From the NCBI GenBank assembly GCA_017302505.1, contig JAFLDH010000001.1:28993-92992 (forward strand): a DNA stretch of 64,000 nucleotides, given 5' to 3'. Shown here piece after piece: positions 1-9,079 of the stretch. Source of the stretch: Burkholderiales bacterium. GTDB lineage: Bacteria; Pseudomonadota; Gammaproteobacteria; Burkholderiales; Burkholderiaceae_C. The position numbers and the translations under genes are program-made. Below the pieces are notes generated by a model. The model made no database searches. It was given only the letters and a program-made list of their open reading frames with translations, and was not told the DNA's origin. Position 1 is the stretch's first letter. Each line of letters begins with the position of its first letter.

Positions 1-1
1 C

Positions 2-1162
2 GAGGTGCGGCTCTACAACCCCTTCTTCTGGAGCGACGACTGGGATCCCGTGCGTATAGCCGAATTGATCGCCTATGCCGAGCGGCTGAACCGGCGCATG
101 CACAACAAGCTGTGGATTGCTGACAACGCCGCCGCCATCGTCGGCAGCCGCAACCTGGGCGATGCGTACTTCGACGGGCTCGACTCCGGCAACTTCTCCG
201 ATATCGACCTGCTCGCGGCCGGGCCGATCGTCGGCGAGTTGTCGAAGGCTTTCGATGTCTACTGGAACAGTGCGTCGGCAGTGCCGATCGAGCAGCTCGG
301 CGGGGCATTGGAAGCCGCTGCGGCCGAGCGTTCGCGGCAGTCGCTGCTCGCGCGCGCCGCCGCCTGCGAGGATTCCCCGTCGTGCGCAGCGCTCGTGCCG
401 TCGACCCGTCCCGACGAAACCGACTGGCTGCGATCGAAGATCGGCAAGCTGATCTGGGCCGATGCCGACGTGAGTGTCGATCCGCCCGAGGAGGACAAGC
501 CTTCGGTTCCCTCGGGCATCGAGCACGGCTGGATCGAAGACCGCCCGGGAGGTGCCCGCACGCAGTCCGAACTGTTGATCGTGTCACCGTACCTGGTGTT
601 CGGACAGGACGGTCTGGATCATCTGGCTGACATGCGCCGGCGCGGCATCCGCGTCGCAATCCTGACCAACTCGCTGGACTCGACCGATTCGCTCGCGGCC
701 CATGCCGGCTATGCGCGCCAGCGGGAGGCCTTGCTGGCCATCGGCGTGGAGCTGTACGAGATGCGACCCCAGCCCGGGACCTCCAGACACGGCCCGACTC
801 ACCGTTGGCTTCAGCCGCAGGCGGGCAGCCTGCACGCCAAGATCGTGGTCCAGGATCGGACCCGCGCCATCGTGGGTTCGCTGAACCAGGATCCGCGGTC
901 GCGCCTTCACAACCGCGAGATCTGGTTGACCGTGCGCAGTACCGAGCTTGCCGCCGAACTGGGCACACTGTTCGACGAGGCCAGCGACGCGCACCATGCC
1001 TACAGGCTAGAGCTGATCGACGGCGACGATGGGCAGCGTGTCCAGTGGCACACGCAGGAACGCGGCCAGACGGTCGTACACAGCGTGGAGCCGGCGGACA
1101 GCCCTTGGCTCAAGCTGTGGCGCGCCGTGCTGGGTGCGATCGTCCCCGAGCATCTGCTGTGA
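2..1162 (+). CDS. Phospholipase D family protein (ClsC/YmdC-like), 5' end missing
   Basis: The gene enters from the left edge. The visible part begins in a stretch typical of the middle of ClsC-type cardiolipin synthases (VRLYNPF), so the true start lies outside the window. Two HKD signatures are visible: one near residue 31 (HNKLWIADNAAAIVGSRN, with a G-S-R-N continuation) and one near residue 277 (HAKIVVQDRTRAIVGSLN). Two HKD motifs per chain is the rule for cardiolipin synthases and other phosphatidyltransferases, which use the paired His residues for covalent catalysis on phospholipid. About 387 codons are present against roughly 470-520 in full ClsC proteins, so around 100-130 codons are outside. 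Family call is firm; substrate is inferred. A second, complete PLD gene is at 42951-44240. Confidence 0.85.
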   Translation, partial: EVRLYNPFFWSDDWDPVRIAELIAYAERLNRRMHNKLWIADNAAAIVGSRNLGDAYFDGLDSGNFSDIDLLAAGPIVGELSKAFDVYWNSASAVPIEQLGGALEAAAAERSRQSLLARAAACEDSPSCAALVPSTRPDETDWLRSKIGKLIWADADVSVDPPEEDKPSVPSGIEHGWIEDRPGGARTQSELLIVSPYLVFGQDGLDHLADMRRRGIRVAILTNSLDSTDSLAAHAGYARQREALLAIGVELYEMRPQPGTSRHGPTHRWLQPQAGSLHAKIVVQDRTRAIVGSLNQDPRSRLHNREIWLTVRSTELAAELGTLFDEASDAHHAYRLELIDGDDGQRVQWHTQERGQTVVHSVEPADSPWLKLWRAVLGAIVPEHLL

Positions 1163-1296
1163 GAACTCCGCGCCGCTTTGCTTTGGGGCGACAAGCGCCG
1201 AGCAGGTCTGACTTCGGTGAAGCCCGTCGTTTCCTGGGTGAATGTTTGGGGCGCGGCTCTCGCGAGTGCCTCACGGTTTGACGCATTCAGGATCAC

Positions 1297-1743
1297 TCAG
1301 GTGGGTGACCTCGTGCCGGCGAGAGTCTCGATGATCGGGCAAGTCTGCGTGGGTCCGGCCTGCCTGCAGCGATGCAGCAGTTCCGACAGCACCTCGCGCA
1401 TCCGATGCAGGTCCGCCAGCTTCTCCTCGATCTGGCCCAGCCGTGCCTGGGTGACCGATTGAATGGCCCGGCGGTTGCGGCCGTCCTCCAGGTCCAGCAA
1501 GCTGCGCACCTCGTTCAAGGTGAACCCCAGCACTTGCGCGCGCTTGATGAACGCGATCCTGTCGATCGCCGCAGCGGGATAGACGCGAAAGCTGCCGTTC
1601 GCGGGGGGGACGCGCAGCAGTCCGCGCGACTGGTAGTAGCGTACCGTTTCCACACCCACCCCGGCCGCTTTGGCAAGTCGCCCTACGGTCAAGGGAGGGG
1701 GCGCCTCCAATGGCGAGAACCGCGCAACCGCCCTTCTCCTCAT
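1297..1743 (-). CDS. MerR-family regulator, mercury-MerR subgroup, lacking the first metal-binding Cys
   Basis: 148 aa. The N-terminal winged-helix domain (TVGRLAKAAGVGVETVRYYQ) is followed by a long dimerisation helix and a C-terminal loop C-R-Q-A-G-P-T-Q-T-C-P-I-I. The loop spacing (Cys, eight residues, Cys) is that of the mercury sensor MerR. In MerR a third Cys sits at the start of the dimerisation helix (motif D-G-T-H-C); here the equivalent stretch is E-D-G-R-N-R, so that ligand is absent. It is divergent from the small secreted gene at 1854, with 110 bp between. A mer-like operator lies 630 bp away at 2371. Known for the family: activates sigma70 promoters with 19-20 bp spacers. Inferred: regulates the neighbouring metal-related genes; the metal may not be mercury because one of the three ligands is missing. 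Confidence 0.85.
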   Translation of the reverse strand: MRRRAVARFSPLEAPPPLTVGRLAKAAGVGVETVRYYQSRGLLRVPPANGSFRVYPAAAIDRIAFIKRAQVLGFTLNEVRSLLDLEDGRNRRAIQSVTQARLGQIEEKLADLHRMREVLSELLHRCRQAGPTQTCPIIETLAGTRSPT

Positions 1744-1766
1744 GTGGGAATGGTACGCCCGGATTC

Positions 1767-1802
1767 CGTAGTTGACCCCTGAGCCGATTTGACTACGATC
1801 AA
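1767..1802. promoter_or_regulatory. Possible divergent MerR-type control site
   Basis: In the gap between the MerR gene and the secreted-protein gene are perfect 6-bp arms CGTAGT (1767-1772) and ACTACG (1792-1797) 19 bp apart. A TTGACC at 1772-1777 has a 19-bp spacer to GATCAA at 1797-1802 on the plus strand. The half-sites resemble those of the clearer operator at 2371, but there is no central dyad, so this is a weak call. Confidence 0.3.
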
Positions 1803-1853
1803 GCTTTGCGATGCAGTATCCGGCGACACTTCCGCTGAAGTGCCTGCTCGAAC

Positions 1854-2294
1854 ATGACTCTGACCATCAGCCGCAATCACAGGCGCGGTGTCGCCCTCAC
1901 GATGCTGCTCGTGTGGGTGTTCGCGCTGCTGTCGGGGGTTGCGAACGCCTGCCTGACGGAACCGCGCGATGAACCGGCGCATGCCGGAACGCACGCTTCG
2001 CTGGCAAACCAGCCGGCGCGAACCGCCGCGCAACCCGACGCGGCGGATGAAGCGCAGCGCGGTCAGCACCGCGACAAGGCACCGTGCCAGAAGTCCTGCG
2101 ACGCAACTTCGCAGACGCTGCTGAAGCAATTGCCCAAGGTCGACACGCCTGATCTGCAGGCCGTGGTCCTTCCGCCACACAGGCCGGCCAGCGCCCTGTA
2201 CAGGGCGCCATCCACCTTGGTCCGCGCCGCCCTGGCGGCGATTCCACCGCCCGCACCCCCTCCGCGGTTGCAGTTCTCCCGGCTTGCGCTGTAG
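1854..2294 (+). CDS. Small secreted protein, member 1 of a three-member Cys family (function unknown)
   Basis: 146 aa. I do not recognise a named family. A hydrophobic N-terminal segment ends in G-V-A-N-A-C, compatible with a signal peptide or membrane anchor. A second Cys pair sits at C-Q-K-S-C near residue 82, and the protein ends in P-P-P-R-L-Q-F-S-R-L-A-L. The same three marks, in the same order, recur at 42381-42797 and 55411-55878. In those two loci the gene is followed by a second small secreted gene ending in K-N-Q; here no such partner is visible. It lies divergent to a MerR gene and just before a Met-rich periplasmic protein. Context suggests a metal-related envelope role (inference). 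The start has a poor ribosome-binding site. Confidence 0.7.
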   Translation: MTLTISRNHRRGVALTMLLVWVFALLSGVANACLTEPRDEPAHAGTHASLANQPARTAAQPDAADEAQRGQHRDKAPCQKSCDATSQTLLKQLPKVDTPDLQAVVLPPHRPASALYRAPSTLVRAALAAIPPPAPPPRLQFSRLAL

Positions 2295-2370
2295 CGCGCA
2301 ACGCCGGAGCCATGGCGACGGACGCTTCAACACGTCCATTGCCGGCAGGCCAGGGCATGGCCCCGACCTA

Positions 2371-2402
2371 TTGACTCCGTAGCCTACTACGGACCGCATA
2401 GT
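2371..2402 (+). promoter_or_regulatory. mer-like MerR-family operator/promoter
   Basis: A -35 TTGACT (2371-2376) and a -10 CATAGT (2397-2402) are separated by 20 bp that contain a perfect dyad CCGTAG-N4-CTACGG (2377-2392). The TTGACTCCGTA start is the same as in the classical mer operator, and the long spacer is the hallmark of promoters twisted open by MerR-family activators. It lies about 90 bp upstream of the Met-rich protein at 2492. The likely regulator is the MerR encoded at 1297-1743. A near copy of the core (17 of 20 bases) lies at 42887-42906. Confidence 0.7.
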
Positions 2403-2491
2403 CGGGCCGTGAATCGCGGCATCACTCTTCTCGACCGGCCACGAGGCCGGCCACCGCCCACCGATCGTTCTATTGCTTCCAGGAGGCTTCC

Positions 2492-2926
2492 ATGTTCCGT
2501 TTCCGCACCCTCGCCGCTGTGGCGACGCTCTTTGCTGTATCCGTGGCTTCGTTCGCGCAGGACGGCGAGCACAAGGCCCATCACCCGGCCGGAACAGCTT
2601 CCGCAGCGATGTCCGCACCGGTCGGCGCCAAGACGGCGGGCATGCCCGACATGGTCATGATGGACCAGCACATGAAGGCCATGCAGGCGATGCACGAAAA
2701 GATGGCCGGCGCCAAGACCACGGCGGAGCGCGATGCCCTGATGGCCGAGCACATGAAGCTCATGCAGCAGGGCATGTGGATGATGGGGAGCATGACACCC
2801 GGCAAGGCGCCGACCAACACCGCCGCGCGCCTGCAGATGATGGAAAAGCGCATGGACATGATGCTGTCGATGATGCAGATGATGATGGACCGAATGCTCG
2901 TGTCGCCTGGCGCAACGGGCAAGTGA
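2492..2926 (+). CDS. Met-rich periplasmic protein, copy 1 (probable Cu/Ag buffer)
   Basis: 144 aa with a clear signal peptide (RTLAAVATLFAVSVASFAQ) after a strong ribosome-binding site AGGAGG. The mature part is dominated by Met, with repeated M-x-x-M and M-M patterns (for example [17 protein letters not shown] near the C-terminus) and a His cluster after the signal. It has no enzymatic motif. Such Met-rich helices are known in copper- and silver-binding periplasmic proteins; the role as a metal sponge or chaperone is inferred. It is preceded by a mer-like operator at 2371. A second copy at 19752-20133 shares the blocks A-E-Q/H-M-K-L-M-Q and Q-M-M-E-K-R. Confidence 0.75.
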   Translation: MFRFRTLAAVATLFAVSVASFAQDGEHKAHHPAGTASAAMSAPVGAKTAGMPDMVMMDQHMKAMQAMHEKMAGAKTTAERDALMAEHMKLMQQGMWMMGSMTPGKAPTNTAARLQMMEKRMDMMLSMMQMMMDRMLVSPGATGK

Positions 2927-3005
2927 AGCTCGTACGCGCCGCAAAGCACCGGTTGAACCCTTCGATTCACCGGGCCGCAACCACCGCCACCGACGGGACC
3001 TGCAG

Positions 3006-3656
3006 ATGAGCCACGATCAACCCGGCTATGGACTGTGGATGCTGGTCATCCTCAATTCGGCCATCTTCCTGATGTTCGCCTTCAGCTTCTTCAAGCCGCA
3101 GTCCGCCCGCGACTGGCGAAGCTTCGGAGCCTTCGCGGCTTTCGTCGTCGCGCTGTTCGTCGAGATGTACGGCTTCCCGCTCACGATCTATCTGATGTCG
3201 GGCTGGCTGCAGACGAAGTACCCCAACCTGGACCTGATGTCTCACAACAGCGGGCACCTGTGGTCGACGCTGCTCGGCGAGAAGGGCGATCCGCACTTCG
3301 GGGTGCTGCACATCGCCAGCTACGTCTTCCTCGGGCTGGGCTTCTACCTTCTGTCGGCGGCCTGGAACGTGCTGTACCACGCCCAGCGTGCCCACCGGCT
3401 GGCGACGACCGGGCCTTATGCCCGCATCCGCCACCCGCAGTACGTCGCCTTCGTGATGATTCTGCTGGGCTTCCTGCTGCAGTGGCCGACGCTGCTCACA
3501 CTGGTGATGTTCCCGATTCTCGTGGCCATGTACGGGCGTCTGGCCGTCACGGAAGAACGCGAGATGCGCGAGCGTTTCGGCGCCGAGTTCGACGCCTACG
3601 CCGCGCGCACACCGCGCTTCGTTCCCGCGCTGGGAAACCGCGCCTCGACTGTCTGA
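3006..3656 (+). CDS. ICMT/PEMT-like membrane methyltransferase, copy 1
   Basis: 216 aa with five or so hydrophobic segments. The family signature lies in the C-terminal third: G-P-Y-A-R-I-R-H-P-Q-Y-V-A-F followed by a helix and a conserved T-E-E-R-E-M pair. R-H-P-x-Y and the downstream E-E are the SAM- and substrate-binding marks of isoprenylcysteine carboxyl methyltransferase and phospholipid methyltransferases (PF04140/PF04191 type). The bacterial substrate is unknown; a lipid or a small thiol/amine is possible. A paralogue at 32159-32821 has the same length and near-identical N-terminal blocks (Y-G-L-W-M-L-V, S-A-R-D-W-R-S-F-G-A-F). Both copies sit among metal genes. Confidence 0.8.
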   Translation: MSHDQPGYGLWMLVILNSAIFLMFAFSFFKPQSARDWRSFGAFAAFVVALFVEMYGFPLTIYLMSGWLQTKYPNLDLMSHNSGHLWSTLLGEKGDPHFGVLHIASYVFLGLGFYLLSAAWNVLYHAQRAHRLATTGPYARIRHPQYVAFVMILLGFLLQWPTLLTLVMFPILVAMYGRLAVTEEREMRERFGAEFDAYAARTPRFVPALGNRASTV

Positions 3657-3732
3657 AGTCGGCGAGCGCAAACGCACGGCAAACGCAGCGCTGCATGGCC
3701 TACACCGCAATACAGCTTCTCAGGAGCCCATC

Positions 3733-4338
3733 GTGACGAACTTCACCCTCCCTGTCGATTCGCCCGGCGACGCGGACCGCCGGCTCTGGCTCGGCGCGGC
3801 AACGGTTGCCGGCGCTGCGGGACTGGTCACCACCGCGGTGCCCTTCGTGGCCTCGCTCGCACCGAGCGAGAAAGCTCGCGCGCTGGGCGCGCCGGTCGAG
3901 GTCGACGTCGGCAGCCTGCGCCTCGGCGAACTGCGCACGGTGGAGTGGCGCGGCAAACCGATGTTCGTGCTGCGCCGCACGCCGGAGATGATCGACGCGC
4001 TGGCGCGGCACGACACGCTGCTGGCGGACCCGCAGTCGCGCCGGTCGGAGCAGCCGAAAGCCGCGCGCAACGACTTGCGATCGATACGGCCCGAACTGGC
4101 GGTGATCGAGGCGGTGTGCACTCACCTGGGCTGTGTCCCCACCTTCCGACCCACGCCCGGCAGCCCCGACATCGGCGCGCAGTGGCCGGGCGGCTTCTAC
4201 TGCCCTTGTCACGGCTCGAAGTTCGACCTCGCCGGCCGCGTGTTCAAGAACGTGCCGGCACCGACCAACCTGAGCGTGCCGCCGCACCGCTACGTCTCCG
4301 AGACCGCGCTGCTGATCGGCGCGCACCCAGAAACCTGA
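3733..4338 (+). CDS. Rieske iron-sulfur protein of the bc1 type (PetA-like), stand-alone
   Basis: 201 aa, GTG start after AGGAG. A twin-arginine-like N-terminus (D-R-R-L-W-L-G) leads into one membrane helix. The Rieske cluster ligands are present: C-T-H-L-G-C near residue 130 and C-P-C-H-G-S near residue 156. These hold a 2Fe-2S centre through two Cys and two His. The central stretch S-E-K-A-R-A-L-G-A-P-V-E-V-D is the conserved PetA hinge. In normal bc1 operons petA is followed by cytochrome b and c1 genes; here ppk2 follows 10 bp later and no cytochrome is near. It may be a spare subunit for a bc1 complex encoded elsewhere or serve a different oxidase chain (inference). Confidence 0.9.
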   Translation: MTNFTLPVDSPGDADRRLWLGAATVAGAAGLVTTAVPFVASLAPSEKARALGAPVEVDVGSLRLGELRTVEWRGKPMFVLRRTPEMIDALARHDTLLADPQSRRSEQPKAARNDLRSIRPELAVIEAVCTHLGCVPTFRPTPGSPDIGAQWPGGFYCPCHGSKFDLAGRVFKNVPAPTNLSVPPHRYVSETALLIGAHPET

Positions 4339-4348
4339 AAGGCCCGCC

Positions 4349-5221
4349 ATGTCCAGGCAGCACAAGAAACAAGGCAAGCACGGCAAGACCGCCGCCCGCG
4401 AAAGCGGCGCAGGCGCAGCAGCCGCACCAACGGCGGGCGCCGAAGCGCCCATCGATCGGTCCCTGTCGAGGGAAGAGTACGAGGCACAGCTGCATGTGCT
4501 GCAGGTCGAGCTGGTGAAGCTGCAGCGCCACTTCATCCGTTGCCAGGACCGCATCCTGGTGGTGCTCGAAGGCCGCGACGCCGCCGGCAAGGACGGCAGC
4601 ATCAAGCGCATCGTCGAGTACCTCAGCCCGCGCGAGACGCGTGTCGTGGCGCTGGGCAAACCATCCGATCGCGAACGCAGCGGCTGGTACTTCCAGCGCT
4701 ACGTGCCGCACCTGCCCGTGGCCGAAGAACTCGTGCTGTTCAACCGCAGCTGGTACAACCGCGCCGGCGTCGAGCACGTCATGGGCTTCTGCACCAAGGA
4801 GCAGCACGAAGAGTTCATGCAGTCGGTGCCGAAGTTCGAGGAGATGCTGGTCGGCTCGGGCATCAAGCTGCTGAAGTACTACCTCGACATCAGCAAGGAC
4901 GAACAGACCAAGCGCCTCGACGAACGTCGCCGTGACCCGCTCAAGCAGTGGAAGTCGAGTCCGGTCGACGCGGTCGCGGTCAGGCATTGGAAGGCGTACT
5001 CCACCGCACGCGACGCCATGCTGACGCGAACGCAGACGGCGACGGCGCCGTGGCGAGTCGTGCGCGCGGACAACAAGCGTCTGGCCCGTCTGAACCTGAT
5101 GCGCGACATCCTTTCCCGGCTGCACTACGCCGGCCGGAAGGACAAGCTGGTGCGTCCCGACCCGGACATCGTGTTCGAGTTCTCTGCCGATTGCCTCGAG
5201 GCCGGCCGCCTGGCCCGCTGA
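4349..5221 (+). CDS. ppk2: Polyphosphate kinase 2 (PPK2 family)
   Basis: 290 aa. After a low-complexity basic/Ala N-terminus of about 35 residues comes a single PPK2 domain: Walker [10 protein letters not shown], the lid segment with [14 protein letters not shown] and the Walker B-like [15 protein letters not shown]2 enzymes move phosphate between polyphosphate and nucleotides, usually making ADP/ATP or GDP/GTP from polyphosphate. The length fits one-domain class I/II enzymes. It lies 10 bp after the Rieske gene and 22 bp before a P-type ATPase, so co-transcription is likely. In this setting it could feed ATP to the pumps when respiration is impaired (inference). Confidence 0.93.
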   Translation: MSRQHKKQGKHGKTAARESGAGAAAAPTAGAEAPIDRSLSREEYEAQLHVLQVELVKLQRHFIRCQDRILVVLEGRDAAGKDGSIKRIVEYLSPRETRVVALGKPSDRERSGWYFQRYVPHLPVAEELVLFNRSWYNRAGVEHVMGFCTKEQHEEFMQSVPKFEEMLVGSGIKLLKYYLDISKDEQTKRLDERRRDPLKQWKSSPVDAVAVRHWKAYSTARDAMLTRTQTATAPWRVVRADNKRLARLNLMRDILSRLHYAGRKDKLVRPDPDIVFEFSADCLEAGRLAR

Positions 5222-5243
5222 CATCCCGTCCAAAGGATCCTTC

Positions 5244-7733
5244 ATGAAGACAAGCACCGTAGAAGTCGGCGAACTGGTCTCCAGCCTGAGCGCCGTGGGC
5301 GTGCAGCGCCAGATCGCGGCGCTGCCGGGCGTTCACCATGTCGACGTCAACTACGTCGCCGGCAGCGCCACCGTCCACTACGACGAGACAAAGAGCTCGC
5401 TGCAGGACATTCGCCAGCGCATCATCGACTGCGGCTACCACTGCCGCGGCGAGATGCTGCCCGCACACGTCTGCCCGCCGCAGGGGCATGCCGTTCACGC
5501 CGGGCATGAAGCCCAGGTCACGCATGACGCCCATGCCGGGCATGCCGCTCGTGGTCACGCGGCGCATGGCGCCGCGTCGGCCCCTTCCTCGACCCCGCTC
5601 ACCACGAAGGCTCCGCCTGCCGCGCCGCATGCGGGGCACGCGGGCCACAGCGGGGAAGCCGCGCACCAGATGAGCGACATGATGCACGACATGGGCCACG
5701 CGCCCGGCATGTCGATGCAGGACATGGCCAACGACATGCGCAACCGCTTCCTGGTCGCGCTGCTGTTCTCGATTCCGGTGTTCCTTTACTCGCCGATGGG
5801 CAAGATGTTCGGCGACTTCGCGACGCCGTTCGGGATGGAACGCAACCTGTTCCTGTTCATCGTCGCGACCGGCGCCATCGCTTACCCGGGCTGGCCGTTC
5901 TTCATCGCCGCCTGGCGCGCCGCACGCAACAAGGTGGCCAACATGGCGACGCTGGTGGCGCTGTCGGTCGGCACCGGGTACGTGTTCAGCATCGGCGCGA
6001 CCTTCTTCTACGAAGGCGAGGTCTTCTACGAGGCGGCCGCCGTCCTGCTGGTGTTCATCCTGCTCGGCCATTGGCTGGAGATGCGCGCACGTGCGGGCGC
6101 GTCCGACGCAATTCGCGCGCTGATGGATCTGGCGCCGCCGATGGCCACCGTGCTGCGCAACGGCGTCGAGATCAAGGTCCCTACCTCCGAGGTGCTGGTC
6201 GGCGAGACGGTGGTCATCAAGCCGGGCGACAAGATTCCGGTGGACGGAAAGATCATCGACGGCGCGTCACAGGTGGATGAATCGATGCTCACCGGTGAAT
6301 CGATGCCGGTCAAGAAGGTGGTCGGCAACGCGGTGATCGGCGCGACCATCAACAAGAGCGGCAGCTTCCGCTACCAGGCCACCAAGGTCGGCGCCGACAC
6401 CGCGCTGGCGCAGATCGTCAAGCTGGTGCAGGAGGCGCAGAACTCGAAGGCGCCGGGCCAGCTGCTCGCCGATCAGGCTTCGCAGTGGCTGGTTCTCATT
6501 GCCATCGTCGTCGGCCTGGCGACCTTCGCGGTGTGGTTCTGGGTGCTCGGCCAGCCGCTGCTGTTCGCCCTGACGCTCACGATCACCGTCTTCGTCATCG
6601 CCTGCCCCGACGCACTCGGGCTGGCCACACCGATGGCGATCATGGTCGGCACCGGTCTGGGCGCGATGAACGGCATCCTCTTCAAGAATGCCGCGGCGCT
6701 GGAGAACGCGACCAAGCTGACGGTGGTCGTCTTCGACAAGACCGGCACGCTGACACTGGGCCAGCCGGACGTGGTCGAGATGGTGCCGGCGCCGGGTGTG
6801 ACGGAATCGCAGTTGCTTTCCACCGCGGCCGCGGTGGAGAGGTTCTCCGAGCACCCGCTCGCGCTGGCGGTGCTCAAGCGCGCCGGCCCGCAGACGTCGG
6901 AGAGGCCGGAGACCGCAACCGCCTTCACCAACATCGACGGCCAGGGCGCGCGCGCCAAGATTGGCGAAGAGGTCGTGCTGCTCGGCAACCGCAAGCTGAT
7001 GGAGGCGGAGGGCATCGGCCTCGCCGAATTGACAGCCGAGGCAGCCCGCCTGCAGGGTGGCGGCCGCACGGTCGTCCACGTGGCACGCGGAGGCCGCCTG
7101 ATCGGCCTGATCGCGATCGCCGATGCGGTGCGCCCGACTTCCAAGGCCACGATCGCCAAGCTGCAGGAGCGCGGCGTCAAGGTCGCGATGATCACCGGTG
7201 ACAACCAGGCCACGGCCGAGCGCATAGGCAAGGAGCTCGGCATCGACATCGTGCTCGCCGACGTGCTGCCGGGTCAGAAGGCCTCGAAGATCAAGGAGCT
7301 GCAGGCTCAGGGGCACAAAGTCGCCATGGTCGGCGACGGCATCAACGATGCGCCGGCCCTGACGCAGGCCGATGTCGGCTTCGCCATCGGCGCGGGCACC
7401 GACGTGGCCATGGAAAGCGCGCAGGTGGTGCTGATGAAGAGCGACCCCTACGACGTCGTCGGTGCCATCGAACTGTCGCGCGCGACATTGCGCAAGATGC
7501 ACCAGAACCTGTGGTGGGCGGTTGGCTACAACGTGATCGCCTTCCCGCTGGCGGCCGGCGTGTTTTATCCGTTCACGCTGTCGCCCGAGGTCGCGGCGTT
7601 GTCGATGTCGGGCAGCTCGGCCATCGTCGCGATCAACGCGCTGATGCTCAAGCGCACCAAGCTTGCCGGAATCCGTAGTCCGCAACGTTCCACGGCCGCG
7701 CCCTCGCCGGTCGCGCACAGCGCGTCGGCCTGA
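5244..7733 (+). CDS. P1B-type heavy-metal ATPase with CPD (not CPC) motif and degenerate HMA domain
   Basis: 829 aa. The first 75 residues have the fold pattern of an HMA domain but the Cys-x-x-Cys is replaced by S-S-L-S-A-V-G-V. A Cys-rich D-C-G-Y-H-C and a His-rich linker (residues about 85-160) follow. The ATPase core is complete: T-G-E-S, D-K-T-G-T, S-E-H-P-L and G-D-G-I-N-D-A-P. The transmembrane metal motif is C454-P455-D456, not CPC, CPH or SPC; the codons are clean. The last two helices carry Y-N and M-S-G-S-S, which are copper-type (P1B-1) marks. Copper or silver export is the best guess, but the Asp in the ion pathway is unusual. It sits in a plus-strand run after ppk2 and before an MFS gene. 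Confidence 0.85.
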   Translation: MKTSTVEVGELVSSLSAVGVQRQIAALPGVHHVDVNYVAGSATVHYDETKSSLQDIRQRIIDCGYHCRGEMLPAHVCPPQGHAVHAGHEAQVTHDAHAGHAARGHAAHGAASAPSSTPLTTKAPPAAPHAGHAGHSGEAAHQMSDMMHDMGHAPGMSMQDMANDMRNRFLVALLFSIPVFLYSPMGKMFGDFATPFGMERNLFLFIVATGAIAYPGWPFFIAAWRAARNKVANMATLVALSVGTGYVFSIGATFFYEGEVFYEAAAVLLVFILLGHWLEMRARAGASDAIRALMDLAPPMATVLRNGVEIKVPTSEVLVGETVVIKPGDKIPVDGKIIDGASQVDESMLTGESMPVKKVVGNAVIGATINKSGSFRYQATKVGADTALAQIVKLVQEAQNSKAPGQLLADQASQWLVLIAIVVGLATFAVWFWVLGQPLLFALTLTITVFVIACPDALGLATPMAIMVGTGLGAMNGILFKNAAALENATKLTVVVFDKTGTLTLGQPDVVEMVPAPGVTESQLLSTAAAVERFSEHPLALAVLKRAGPQTSERPETATAFTNIDGQGARAKIGEEVVLLGNRKLMEAEGIGLAELTAEAARLQGGGRTVVHVARGGRLIGLIAIADAVRPTSKATIAKLQERGVKVAMITGDNQATAERIGKELGIDIVLADVLPGQKASKIKELQAQGHKVAMVGDGINDAPALTQADVGFAIGAGTDVAMESAQVVLMKSDPYDVVGAIELSRATLRKMHQNLWWAVGYNVIAFPLAAGVFYPFTLSPEVAALSMSGSSAIVAINALMLKRTKLAGIRSPQRSTAAPSPVAHSASA

Positions 7734-7754
7734 GGCGCACGCCAGGTTGCAGCA

Positions 7755-9077
7755 ATGACGCAGCCACGCCGCACCGCACAGCAGCCATCGCCGGCAGTGC
7801 TCGCGCTGGGGGCGTGGCAACTGGTCTGGCTGGCGGCCGCGGTCTTCGTCGTTTCCGCAGGCTATGGCGCGCTGATGCCGTTGCTGCCGGCCTGGCTGAC
7901 ACCGCTGATGGCGGCCGACGGCAAAGCCGAAGTCGCGCGCCATGTCGGCCTGCTCAGCGGCCTGTACGCCGCCGGGGTGCTGGTCGGCGCGCCGCTGTGG
8001 GGCCTGGTCTCCGATCGCTCGGGCCGTGGCCGCATCCTGTTGATCGGACTCGTCGGCTACGTCGCCAGCCTGCTGCCCTTGTTGCGGCCCGACTGGATCG
8101 GGCTCGCCGGCATCTATGCGTCGCGCGGGGCCACCGGCTTCTTCGTCGCCGCCGTCGTGCCCGTGGTGCCGGCGCTCGTCGCCGAGCACACGCCGCAGGA
8201 GCAGCGTGCTCGCCGGTTCGCCTGGCTCGGCGCGATGTCGCTGCTGGGCTTCCTGTTCGGACCGGGTCTCGACGCAGCCGCCACACAGGTGTCCGCCACG
8301 CTCGCCCAGTTCGGTGCCGGTGCCTTCGATCCGACGGATCTTGTCATCGTGATCTCGGCGGCGCTGGGTGCACTGATGATGTTGGGACTGGCGGCCACCC
8401 TGCCACGCGCCGCGCCGGCCGCGCTCGAGGAGGACACGAAGGCCCCATCGGTCGAGCGTCGCCGTGCGATGGCGCTGTGGGGGCTGAACGGCGCGGTCAT
8501 GTTCGTGCTGTCGGGCTTCGAGCTCGGCATCGTGCTGCAGGGCCAGCAGCATCCGGCGCTGTCGTCGCGCGAAATATCGCTGATGTTCGCGCAGTGCAGC
8601 CTGGTGATGCTCGGCGTGAACGCGATGCTGTTCTTCACCGGGCTGCTCGAGCGTGCCGCCGGCCGCGGCGTGATGGCGGCCGGACTCGTACTGGCGATCG
8701 CCGGGCTGGCGCTGTTGGCACAGCACCGCAGCAACGCCTGGATGTACGTGGGCGTCAGTCTCACCGCCGCGGGCACCGGACTCGTGCTGCCGACGGTCTC
8801 GTACCTTGCGGCCGGAGCCTCCCGGCGACGCCTCGGCGCGACGATGGGTGGATTGGCCGCGGCGGCGGGCTTCGGCCAGACGCTGGGCTCGGCGGCCGCC
8901 GGCTGGCTGTTCGGCGCGGTCGCCCAGCTCAGCTTCGCGTGGCTCGCGCTGCCGCTGCTGGCCACGCTGGGCAGCCTGATCGCGCGGCCCGCGTGGTGGT
9001 CGGCCCAGCAAGCTCTGCCGCAGCTGCATCGCGTTCCCCCGGACCCGCTTTCCCAACGACATCACCAGGAGCCCTGA
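7755..9077 (+). CDS. Major facilitator superfamily transporter
   Basis: 440 aa with about 12 hydrophobic segments and the MFS loop 2-3 signature G-L-V-S-D-R-S-G-R-G-R. The second half repeats the pattern and has a glycine-rich helix (GATMGGLAAAAGFGQTLGS) as in drug-efflux MFS proteins. No binding site reveals the substrate. It begins 21 bp after the P-type ATPase stop and ends 2 bp before a LemA gene, so it is probably part of the same transcript. Confidence 0.8.
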   Translation: MTQPRRTAQQPSPAVLALGAWQLVWLAAAVFVVSAGYGALMPLLPAWLTPLMAADGKAEVARHVGLLSGLYAAGVLVGAPLWGLVSDRSGRGRILLIGLVGYVASLLPLLRPDWIGLAGIYASRGATGFFVAAVVPVVPALVAEHTPQEQRARRFAWLGAMSLLGFLFGPGLDAAATQVSATLAQFGAGAFDPTDLVIVISAALGALMMLGLAATLPRAAPAALEEDTKAPSVERRRAMALWGLNGAVMFVLSGFELGIVLQGQQHPALSSREISLMFAQCSLVMLGVNAMLFFTGLLERAAGRGVMAAGLVLAIAGLALLAQHRSNAWMYVGVSLTAAGTGLVLPTVSYLAAGASRRRLGATMGGLAAAAGFGQTLGSAAAGWLFGAVAQLSFAWLALPLLATLGSLIARPAWWSAQQALPQLHRVPPDPLSQRHHQEP

Positions 9078-9079
9078 CC

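Noticed and set aside
1297-2402. A mercury-resistance (mer) operon
   Set aside because: There is a MerR-like protein and a mer-like operator but no merT, merP, merA or merB, and the regulator lacks one of the three mercury-binding Cys.
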